This document shows, one piece after another, positions 11,501 through 23,500 of a stretch of 64,000 nt of DNA. Position 1 is the first letter of the stretch; every line of letters begins with the position of its first letter. The stretch spans positions 7,382,753-7,446,752 of the forward strand of contig OX421965.1 of NCBI GenBank assembly GCA_949128115.1, written 5' to 3'. Below the pieces are notes generated by a model that saw nothing but the letters and a program-made list of their open reading frames with translations, searched no databases and had not been told where the DNA came from. The DNA is from Anaspis maculata. Lineage: Eukaryota > Arthropoda > Insecta > Coleoptera > Scraptiidae. A program made the position numbers and the translations under genes.

Positions 11501-14500
11501 AAATTCCCCTTCTGAAATAATTTGGAAACGAAAAAATTACTTCAACGATTTTTTACGAAGAATAATTTGAATCTGGGAATTCATTTCCTCAATTTTGCAG
11601 TAGGTAAGGTACACATGTTGTTGAAAAAATCAAGTTTTCCACTATACAGGGTGGCCCAACGAAAACAACAGAGGGTTTTTGGGCGTTTACTTTTTTTTTC
11701 AAAAAGCTCAAAAAGGTCGATTTTTATATCAAAAGGGACATCTGAAACATACATTGGCAAATTTCTATCTTTAGCCCCCTCACCCACCTCAACTTTGAAA
11801 TTTTAAATGACACCATCTACTTTGCGATACATCAAATCAAAGAAGACCAAATTCTCAGCCTTATCCAAGATCATAGATAGCACCAAAAGAGAAATTTTTT
11901 GCTGGAAAAAGTGCTACCTGAATTCATCCCTTTGCTCTCCCCCAACCCAACTCCAAAATTTAATAAGACACCACCTACATTGTGATACATCGAATGGAAA
12001 AGAACTGAATTCTGTTTCTGAAAACAATATTTTCAAAATTTTCAACCCCCCCCCTTCCCTAATAAATTGGACATTTGGAGCGTTTTAGAGAAAAAGGAGA
12101 TTTTTGAAAATTTTGAAAATATTTTATTCAGAAAGAGAATTCAATTTCTTTCAATTTGGTGTACCATGAAGTACGTATAGTGCGGGCGCTAAGAGCCAAA
12201 ATCGGGATGAACCTTGCAAATGGTGATGAAAGCATGAAATTCGGTACACATACTCAGAGTGAGCACCTCTCCCAGATAAGAGGCTCCTGAAAGTTCAAGG
12301 TGCTAGGACTCCCACCAAACCGCTCATCAGTTTGTTTTAATGATTAAAAAGGAAACTTATGAATATATTGCGAACATTGACGGCGTTTATCGCCTTGTCC
12401 CGGGAATTTTTCATCATGAAAAAAAATAAGTTTCTCGGCAGATCACAAAAATTGATTTTATTTTATTTTCACCTACAAAAAATTGATAAGGAGATGTGCA
12501 ACACGTTGATGTCTACAAATTCGTATTCTCTGAATTCGTTCGTGGAGTCAAAATTTTGATGGTGTATCTTCTTGAAGAGGGGCAATTCCAAAGAGTGAGC
12601 TATAAAATTTTGATGGTGTATCTTCTTGAAGAGGGGCAATTCCAAAGAGTGAGCTATTTTCAACACTAAGTTCAAACAGAATTTTTTCAATGTTCTGAAT
12701 CGAAATTACTGAATTCCTCCCAGCAAAACATACCTTGAACCGTTCTTTGGAAGTACCGCGTGCGATTGAACGTGGAGTAAGTCGTGAAACAACATCAGAA
12801 TTTTTTTTCTGTGATGCTGCGCTCCACTCTCGACCGGGGCAATGAGGTTCCTACACAGCATGCGCGGAGTGTATACACGTTATTTCAATATACCTATTAT
12901 GACACAATTTCAATCATGAAAAATTTGACTGAACCGAGAAAATACCCTGCATCGTGTATACACTCCGCGAATGCTGTGTAGGAACCTAATGGCCCCGGTC
13001 GAGAGTGAAGCGAGGCATCACAGAAGAAAAATTCTGATGGTGTTTCACGACTTACTCCACGTTCAATCGCACGCGGTACTTCCAAAGAACGGTTCAGGGT
13101 ATGTTTTGCTTGGAGGAATTCAGTAATTTCGATTCAGAACATTGAAAAAATTTTGTTTGAACTTAGTGTTGAAAATAGCTTACTTTTTGCAATGCCCCTC
13201 TTCAAGAAGATACACCATCAAAATTTTGACTCCACAAACGAGTTCAGAGGATACGAATTTGTGGGAATCAACGTGTTCCACATCTCTTTCATCAATTCTT
13301 TGTAGGTGAAAATAAAATAAAACCAATTTGTGTGATCTGCTGAAGAACTTATTTTTTTTCATAATGAAAAATTTCCGGGACAAGGCGATAAACGTCGTCA
13401 ATGTTTACGATATATATTCATAAAATTTCTTTTCAATCGATAAAACAAACTGATAAGCGGTTTGGTGGGAGTCCTAGCACCTTGAACTTTCAGGAGCCCC
13501 CCGGGCCCCCTTCCGGTGAAAATTCGGCGTGGCTCCACCTCTTATTTGGAAGAGGTGCTCATTCTGAGCATGTATACCGAATTTCATGCTTTCATCACCA
13601 TTTGCAAGGTTTATTCACCTAGTGCCCCCACTAGTAGTGTCATTTTAGATTTTGAAGTTGGGGGAGGGGGGGAGTGAAGGGGGTGAATTTGGGTGGCACT
13701 TTTTACACAGAAAATTTTCTCCTTCGATGCTGTGCAGGATGACATTGACTGTACTGAAGAGAATTAAGAGGCCAAGAATATTAAATTGGAAACTCGGAGA
13801 CTTTTAGGAAATAGGGAGGTGGGGTTAAAAATTATAAAAATATTTTTTCAGAATGATAATTCAATTCTTAGATTTGATGTATCGCAAGGTGGGTAGTGTC
13901 ATTGAAATTTTGGGGCTGAGGGGGCCAAAGATAGAAATTCGCCAATGTATGTTTCAGATGTCCCCTCGATATAAAAATCGACCTGTCCAAGCATTTTTCA
14001 AAAAAATGAGGTGAATGCCCAAAAACCCCTCTGTTGTTTTCGTTGGGCCACCCCGTACTGCATTCAGCTATACCATTTACCATTTGAGCGAGTAAAATAG
14101 CAGCTTTTACACAGGTCATGCAAAAACTTGGTTGTTCCAACTGACTTGACCTGACTCGTTTTTTTTTTCATTTCACTTAACCAGAACTCTGTTTTTTAAA
14201 CCAGATCTGAGCTTAGTTTCACCATCGGTCATTTTTTGTATCACCAGTTCGACAGCGTTTTCATTAGAGTGAGCCATGGAATAATTTGTTGTGTCGGCAC
14301 AAATAGTACGATGGCATGATGAGCATCAGAAGATAGAACCTCTCAGACGCGGGCATTTTCATTCCATTTTCTTCAGTAGCCACCGCTACCTAACAGCATT
14401 AGCGAAGAGCCACCAACCAGCAGAGACGATTTTCGCTACGTAATCTCGAGCATTTTCACTTGCGCGTACACATTACACAGCTTAGCTTAGCCCCATTCGT

Positions 14501-17500
14501 ACCAAAACAACACATTTTTCTATGGCTTATTCTAATGAAAACAAGCCGTGAATTATTGATCAATGTTGAGTTTTTAAAATTATCAATGTGCAAGCAACAA
14601 AAAAAAAACAAAAACACAAAAACGAAAAGCTCATCATAACAACATGCAAGTGAAATCAATCACGAGCGGTAAAAATGTCAAAATAATTTTAAAAAAATGA
14701 AAAAGAATACCTGACGTGTACAGGATGCGCCGTTGCCACGCTGACGGTGCTGTCCTCAAATACTGGATTGACCATGGAATACGAAGAAGGCGGCTGCGGT
14801 GACTTTGACCGCTTCATGCTGGCCAGCCTGCGCATCAAGCCGACGGTGCCTTTTTCCTTGCGACCCTACAAGAATTTCCCCGGTTAAAATTTTCATTTGA
14901 CTGGGGAAAAACCCAGCGACAGCGATACCGGTCGGGTTCATGCCAAGTGAGCGCTCGCAGTACTCACAGTATCTCTCCAATGAGCGCGACCAATCAAATT
15001 CGACGAATCTGAATTTTGACCAATCGCGTGACTGCGCTACCTGACCGCGCTCACTCGGCACGAGCTCTGCCATCAACCTCAAGTTTCACAAATGTGCGTC
15101 AAATCAGTCGGTGCGAGTGAGATGGCAATTCAGATCATCTTGCTATTTGACCGATAAATATGATCTGCCTAATACTTCAGAGTGTTGTATTCTGAACTCA
15201 AATTTTAAGGCACGGTATTATTCAAGGCTGGTTTTCTCACATATCCGGCCTTGAATGAGAATTACCTACAATGTCAAATGAGAATTACCTACATGAATTC
15301 ACCTGTCCATAAGTTATTGGCGAAAAACCACCTTATCTCCGGGATTAAGCCGAATTTCGAAAAATATTTCACAATCCACGTTTACCATCACGTACATCAC
15401 TTTAGCGCATACATGAGAACGCATACCTGCAGAGCAATGGCAACTGTCAATCAATAATCGACATGTGAACAAACATATTCCTAACCATTCAACATTTAAT
15501 ATTGTTCAGAATGAAATGTAACATGCCGTATGGCAAAAAGAGGCAGAAAAGATTCAGGTGATACGAAACACAACGAGCTGCGCTGCGAGGCGATCACCGA
15601 AACAAGAGCGTTATTAGGTTAGGTCAGTCGAAACGTCAAATGGACGTTAAGCGCTGTCAGCTGCCATTTGCGTTTACTTCTTGAAAATAAACGTCGAACA
15701 GTTTAATTTCTGGAAGTTATCAAAAACACCATTTATTTGACGCACATTTTCAAGTGATACAGGAGGCTGCCAAAGAAGCAGTACAAAATAAAATTCAGAG
15801 TTAGTAAGCGACAAAAGGAAATGAATGAACATGAGAAGAAGCCTTTATCGATAGACCAAGAGCTAGCAACGTTTTATTTACCTCATAAGCAAAATGCGGT
15901 TTGACTTCTGGGGCATGTAGAGATTATGATGGGCTTCCATAAAATCTTTGTCTTACGAAAAACACCCCTTGCTTTCTCACAAGACAAGCAAAGAAATGTG
16001 CCATTTGACAGCAGTATTCAACAGCGGATTTTTTGGGGTTCCTCATCGATATAAATATCAATTTTATCAGGAATGAATAGATTGAACTATCTTTCAACTA
16101 AATTGAATAGGACCGAATCTCGTAATGTATTAGAAACTACCAAAAACCAGACTTTCTCAACTGGCATGTTCAAGCTAGTAGGCTAGGCCGAGCTGTTTGG
16201 ATCGCATTTGATGGCCGATTCTCGAATCACGCCTACTAGAAAAACCAGTGCCAACTTCCGTCCGCTTGGAAATCTGGTTTTTGGTAGTTTCTAATACATT
16301 TCGGTGTCTTTTTTCATTCAATTTAGTTGAAAGATAGTTCAACCTATCCATTCCTGATAAAATTGATATCTATATCGATTTAGAACTCCAGAAAATCCGC
16401 TGTTGAATACTGCTGTCAAATGGCACATTTCTTTGCTTGTCTTGTGAGAAAGCAAGGGGTGTTTTTCATAAGACAAAGATTTTATGGGAGCCCATCATAA
16501 TCTCTACATGCCCCAGAAGTCAAACCGCATTTTGCTTATGAGGTAAATAAAACGTTGCTAGCTCTTGGTCTACGAGAGATGTTTTTGTGACATTCTGTGA
16601 ATGTAAAGCGGTCGGATGACTGTAATAAAAAATAAAACATTGCAGGAAAACACGCAATTTTGAAGCGCAAATCAAGCCCACACAAGTTTACTTACGTTGG
16701 TCTTGTGACTTCTCGAGTACGATGTCGTAGTCACCCAAAGAAAATTGTCAGTCTAAACACAACAAAAATACCAGAGACGTAATTTCTGTTTTTTTTTATT
16801 AATTTAGCTTGTTTTCGATTTTCAATCACCGCGCTTGCATGCTCCGTTCGAATTTTGAATGCTGGTGATTTAGTACTAGCAACAATTATTTCAGGCACAC
16901 AAGCCAAAAGCCTTCCGTTATAAACAAATCCAAGCAATAACGACACTTGAGCAGGCTGTTAAAAAATGCGTTCATAAATTGCATCTAAAAACTTTGTACT
17001 ATCGATATTCGTAGATGTAATACTCGTTCATAAATGGAAGATTCCGACAGTAACATAATGTTTCTTATTCTTCTACTTCTTCAGTTCAATTTCGTGTGTT
17101 TCTGCTGTTGATTTATGACTGAATTCAATTATTCATTATTCGTAGTTTGGTGAAAGAAAGTACAACGTCCTGATGCGGCAGGCAAAAACGATAAGGAACA
17201 GTGCTGACGCGAAGCGAAGGTGACGGTCAAACCCTGCAATGATTTTCTACTGCAGCGGCAGAGATGAATAGAATCATTCAAGTAAACGAGATAATGCAGG
17301 AATAAAAAAAAATTCATTTTGTCATTAGCTAGTATTAATTCTAGAAAATGAAAGTCCCTAGCTTCAACTATTACAGTCTTCTCCTGGAGTCATGGCAATG
17401 TACGGTATTATTAGTTCAGTTTAGGTACAGGTCCATAGATGAAGCACTTAGCAGGCAATTTATCAATCGAAATTCGATAGAAAAACCGTCATTTTTTTTA

Positions 17501-20500
17501 TTCACTCTGTATTTGGATGTAACTAGGCTACGGCTCTATGATTTTAATAAGACCAATAACTTCAGACTGTCGAACGTGACTTTCATTTTGTTTATTGTGT
17601 CAATTAGCCTAGTGTTCCCGTAACATATCCTGATTTCTACAGGGTGATACGTAAAATGCTGCAAAATTGCACCGACTTCATCGTACCCCCATTTGTCAAA
17701 AACATTTTTTTATATATTCTAATACAAAAATCATAAAGTGTGCTGTAATATCTCGAAACAGTTTTGGAATTACCTAGATTGGAAGTCTAACATTGAAGAT
17801 ATAAGTTTTTATGTTGAATGTTACAGATTTGCCTTGTTGGCACGCGAGATTAAGTCACTTTTGATGAATGGATGTTGACACTGAGCAAGAGTGTTCGTAC
17901 AACAGTCCAGGACAATCTTACTCTCAACACAACCCGAATATTTGTTGTGGGGCCAAGCAGGGGGTACTTTCACAAGCGGTTATCACTGCCTGTTTTTTGT
18001 ACGTTGAATTTCGTCAGAATTTCAGCAGAATTTTAGATGTGAAACATGTTCTATTTGCGAGTTTAAGCCCAGGAACGCGGTTACGATGTAAAACTTAGTT
18101 TCCGAGTGAAGTAAAGCCCCCCCTGGACGTTATACTTTTTGTGCTTGTGCTATGATGCCTGACTTTCGTAAATCTGCAATATTCAACATAAAAAATTATA
18201 TCTTCACTGTTCGTCTTCCAATCTGGGATAATTCCAGAATAGTTTCAAGATAAGACACCACATTTCATGATTTTCCAATTAGAATATTGAAAAAATATAT
18301 TTTTGAAAAAGGGGGGGTACGATGAAGTCGTTGCAATTTTGCACCATTTTACGTATCACCCTGTAGAAAGTTTGTATGACATTTCTCAACGTTCACTATT
18401 AAAAGATGGGTTACGGAAAGATTAAGCTTGTTAAAGCAACAAACAAAATGGAAATCGCAATCGGCAATCGGGAGATATTGGCCTCCAAAATCGAACCATT
18501 TTTCCGATACCGCAACTTCGTTGTCCAGCAGTTAACAATGTGACTTGAAGACCTGTTTCCATTGACCTCTCAGCAAGAAGAAAAAAAGGCAAAGCGAATA
18601 AACGACACCAAATACAGCCCCAAATACACCACCCTCATCATCCTTGAAAACAATAATTACTTTATTCAATACAAAAACGATAAAAGCAAGGCAACAGCGA
18701 CAAGGACCACCAGGTAACAGAACACGGCCGACAGAAAAACGTGCAGACAAACCTTTTCCGCCGGCTTAGCGCTGGCGGATGCGGCAGCAGCAGCATTGGC
18801 AGCGGAAGGACTCACACTCGAGGACATGATGGCGCTACTACTGCGACCGAGCGGCACGGAACCGGAGCTCTCCTGCTGTCCGTGCCAGCTCGTCGAAATA
18901 GAGCCTCCACCAGCCGATGATGCGGTTACGGTGGACGATGCGGGACTGGCCGATCGGGGCGGCAATTCGGGAGGCAAACTGTTATAGGCGGCTTGCTGTT
19001 GCGAGGAGGAGCACTTGTTATGGCCGCCGCCGCCGCTTTTGTGGTGGCCGCCGCCGCTTCTCGAAAAACTTACGGCCGATTTGGGATCCGACGAGGAGCC
19101 ATCGCGGGATGCAGAAGACGACGCCGATTGGCCGCCGCCGCCGGCCGACGACGAGGGGTTCTTCGCCACGGGCGCCACGTAGTTTCCGGGGAATACGCCG
19201 CACTTCTGCGTTCGGTTTGACGTGCCCTTGAACCATCCATCTTGACACCTGAAATGTTTAAAAAATCAACAATCACGTTTTAATGTACCAAGCTTCGAGT
19301 ACGGTGGCACTCTGCATCACTCCTCTGAAGTGATTCGAAAAAAAAGCTGTTATGCAACAAAATCATGCAGGCTGCAGAGGACGCCCCCAGCTCCTCGTTG
19401 AGTACCAGCTCGTTTTTATTGCGTTTTTATAATTTGTATTCAGCGTAAAGCGATTAGTCCGGCATAGCCTAGCTGAACATTTGCCCTCGGTCCTCAGCTT
19501 TCAGCTGCTGGACTAATCTAGCATGCATTTTTAGGATTGACAACTACTGTAAAGATTTAAAAAAAAGTTAATTCCAATATCTTGACTCCATGACAATAAC
19601 GCAGCGGACATAAGCAAAAAATGTTAACTTCGAGTCGAGTAGAAAAAAATCTGTTGTGGGGCGACACAAAACTTTCCCGGCGGTATCCAGAGACGTCAGT
19701 AATGATTTTGATCGAAGTGTCCCTTCGGGAGGGGGCGATTCGATTTGGAAATTGATGAAAAAATTCTATTTAGTCGAGCGTTTAGCGAGCATCCTGCATC
19801 CATTGTTGAGCGGACAGAAAAAATTACAGGTTAGGTCAGTTTTCCAAGGTGATGAAATGATCCAAAAGGTAGAACTAGGTAGCTAACTGTTGTGATATCT
19901 CAAAAATGCAATGCTGGTTCTTTATTGAAATTTTTGTTCCTACTTTAGATATGATGATGAAATTACAAAAACTTGATTGAAAACTTTCACTGCATCTGTG
20001 TGTCAAATTTCAACTCTATATTTTCAATTTAGAGCTTGGGCAGACAAACCCAGACCCAATGTGCCACCTAAGGGCTTCCGATCAAAATCATCCACCCAAA
20101 GTCTAATCAGAACATTCCAGGCTGAACTTAGGCCTCCGTACCTCATTTCGATTTGATCGGATCAATAATTCGGTAATTATCGTGACAGAACCGTTTAATT
20201 TGTACGATCGCATGAGTGGTTTTATATTTTCAGGAGGAAAATTTCCGGGAAATTGGAGATAAATTATTGGAAAATGTTCAAGAACCAGTTATCTATTCTC
20301 TAAAAAAAACAATTCCAAGAAATCTGTTCACTGAATAAAAAGTTGGAAAATTTGCAGTTTTTCCAGAAAGGAAAACTCGGCAACTGTTCATCCGATTTCG
20401 AAAATTTTTCCTTCAAAAATTAGCTCAATCTTTTCTCTAACTTTTATTCACAGCATGTCTGCACCTAAAATTAATATTTCGTGGGGCCTACCGCATGTAG

Positions 20501-23500
20501 AAGTTTGCATTGCGTTTTTCTCAAATTCACGGAATGTGCAAATTTCATTTTGAAAAAATTACAGTCGGAAAACCGAAACCGTGTCAACTTTGAAAATGGA
20601 CCTGCACGACGCTCAATACAATCTTCTTCCGATATCAGTTGAAATTTCCAAAAAAAAGTGGATCCCCGAGCAGGAATAAATTTTTGAGTGGAGTCCTGCT
20701 ACAAAAGTACAAAAGCGAGTCGTGCTGGTCGAAACACCGGCGAGAGCCCCTCCTGAGTGGCAACGGCCAGGAGAAATTTCGAAAATTCATTACGCTCAAC
20801 TGGAGAATGGTGGAAAACTGCAACTGCGGCCTAAATTTGACTCTTTTGTTGTGTTGCTTCCTGCCAAATCTGGTTCCAATCCATCGGATAGATTTTGAAT
20901 AATTAATTGGTAGAGTTTTAAACTTTAACATTTTTTATTATTTGACAGATGACAGATAGGGCAATGTTTCCAACTGTTCTGAATACAGTTTTCCAAGGGC
21001 TTTCAAATGACATATTGCAAGTTGAGTTCCGTGAGATATAGCTTCTGACATTTGATGATAGTGACAGTTGAGTTTGACAGATGACAGCCAAAAACTAATG
21101 GGCTCTTTTCAGGAAACAACCATGTTTGTATACCAAATATCAAGTCGATCCAGTCAACGTTACGGCAGTTATCGTGGAGGATCACAGACAGACACACACA
21201 CATACACACACACACACACACACATACACACACACACACACACAGACAGACATCATTCTGAAAATGGTCTTAATCGTCTTGGGGGACCTCAAAACGGATA
21301 TATCCGGTGAAATCTCAAAACTTTTTTTCTGCACGATTACAATACTTTCCCTCCGTGTTCGTGGGTGGGCCGGGAAAGTAAAATCGCCGTTATAACAGGT
21401 TCGGCCAGTGAAAAAGTTGGTCTTTATCATCGATAGTTGTCATTCGCACCATTCCCAAGTAAAATCGCACGCGACCGTTCTTGCATGCCGCCTCGTGCGG
21501 TGCTCAGCCTGATGTCCCTCTAAAGCAGACTTTCTGTCGCCTGAATGCACCGCAGTGCTGCCGCCGGCTTACCATCGCCCGAATGCATCATTTAGGTCGC
21601 GAACACTTTCCATCGCCTGCATGGACCGGTGTGCTGCCACCAGCTGACGCCACAATTGCCCACGTCGAGACACGTTGCCGCACAGTGGTTCAAGTGGTCG
21701 TCTACCGTATAGACATTCGATTTCAAATTGAAAGGTGCCGGGTTCAAGACCCCGTGACAAGAACTTTTTTTCAAAAAAAAAATTCTTCAAATGATACATT
21801 TTTCAGAACAATGGGGAAAATGGCTGATTCGTAAAAGACGATTTAGGGAGTTAATTGTTAGAAGAGGTGTAAGTTGCCGCCCGGCAACGTCGGCGATTAC
21901 GTCAATTGGAGGCACGTCAAAACTGTCACTTTGCTGTCTTGTCAATGCACTGCCGCAAATGTTTTGTTCCTGTGAACCTTCAAGGCCCCGCCCCGCAGGC
22001 TCCTTTATTGCCCCTACATCGATGACCAGCGTCGTCGCAGACAGATCTTTCTCTGCATCGTCCCTAGCTTTTACCCAAGCAACAGCAACAACGACTGTGG
22101 ATCGAGTCCTCCGCACATACCAACTGTTGGCACGCCAGAAAAGGTCACCGCTTGGGCTGGATGCGTCGTCAGTCTTCTTTTTCTCAAGTTTCTGCTTAGA
22201 CCCCACATGGAGATTCGCATTCTGAATTTTACAGTTCGCTACCATTGTAATTGGGATGCAAACGTGTGTTGTGTCCCCGCACTGACATGATCAAGGTTTA
22301 AGGCCGCTCTATGAAATTACGCAACGCAACCGCAACGCAGAGCGCAACTTTTCTGATTGGCTGGCAAGCCTTTCGCGTCGTTGCGATGGCTTTGCGAATA
22401 CCTTGCGAGCCAATCGGAAACGTTGCGTTCTGCGTTGCGGTTGCGTTGCGATTGCTGCGAATTTTCATAGAGCGGCCTTTAGGCTCGCTTTGTGACCCAT
22501 TTGAGATCGGGGGATCAATCAGCAGGCAATAAATGGCAGGAATGGCAGGAACGAGAGCTACTACGCTACTGGCAAAGCAGCATACCATGCTTGCATCTGC
22601 CTGCGGAAGGTGTAATGTAACAGTCACCAGTCGCAATTTTTCCACCGCACCTGCCATGTAATGCATTGCTGGTAGCACAATCTTCCAGCCTCTCACATCT
22701 GGAACTAGATCTACCACTAGCCTGCTGAATACGCCAACCACAAGATCAAATACGGGACACAACAGCAAACCTCATTTTACATCATTCCTACTTGTCAAAT
22801 TTCATGTCATTGATGTGGGTATTGTGGGTATTGCAGGTATCTACTAGTGCCCACCTAGGCTACTAGACTTCCGAGTGTGTGTTCCTCTCAAAAACGTCCT
22901 CTACGATCAAGTACCGAGCTCTACACCAGGTGGCGTTTTTTAAATGTAAATCGCCTATTGCCCATTTTCCGTCGCTATTTTCCACGATCCACCGCCGCTT
23001 GGAGTTTCCACCGCCGTCGGCTATCGCTATTTTCAGCCACCGCCAGCTGTGCTCGCTGCCGACCTTACACCGCCACTTGCAACATCGGCTACCGAATTAA
23101 AGTTGAGTGGTTTTCTTATGTATAGTTGGGGCAAACTTCCCGTCTCGGCGAGAATTCAGAAAGCTGGTGAACGCTCGAGTCAATAAGAGCGAGATTCGCG
23201 ACGTCACCAAACGTCCGGTTGACGGACTGTCAAACGCCATAACTTAGAAAGACCGGAGCTGACACGCTACCGTATTTTTGCTTGTTCTAGTGTTTATTCC
23301 ATGTATAATTGTCAAGCCTCGCTACTGAAATGTGCCGAATAGCCGCCTTGGATACCGTCAGTGTTATTTATCCTCCATTTTGCCACGCGTCGTGTATGTG
23401 CTGATCCGTTTCTGTTGTCTGTCCCCGATGGTTGAATAGTTCCGCAGGCCAACATCACCAGGCGTCGGCCGAAGCTACGTCAGGCCTGGGCGTCCTGTTA

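Larger units (their letters stand above)
11113..14710. other. POSH: POSH intron 7
   Basis: Dominated by the 2.4-kb palindromic element at 11647-14055. The flanks 11113-11646 and 14056-14710 show no gene and no further clear repeat. Confidence 0.5.
14866..18752. other. POSH: POSH intron 6
   Basis: Contains two palindromic elements annotated separately (15852-16572, 17640-18363). 14866-15851 and 16573-17639 show no gene; 17290-17630 has only short low-credibility ORFs. Confidence 0.5.

Noticed and set aside
18666..18752. Continuation of the exon 6 reading frame into [20 protein letters not shown], which looks like a membrane segment
   Set aside because: It lies past the GTTTGT donor, is unlike POSH, and splicing to exon 7 restores conserved sequence. 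Intron retention is possible but unsupported.
18796..19231. Plus-strand ORFs rich in Arg/Ala opposite exon 6
   Set aside because: Antisense shadows of the GC-rich Ser/Gly linker.
21679..21770. Functional tRNA gene
   Set aside because: Promoter boxes are present, but the stems do not pair into a proper clover leaf and no plausible anticodon arm forms.
22298..22768. 156-codon minus-strand ORF
   Set aside because: Its C-terminal third is the 180-bp MITE palindrome; the remainder shows no domain I recognise.
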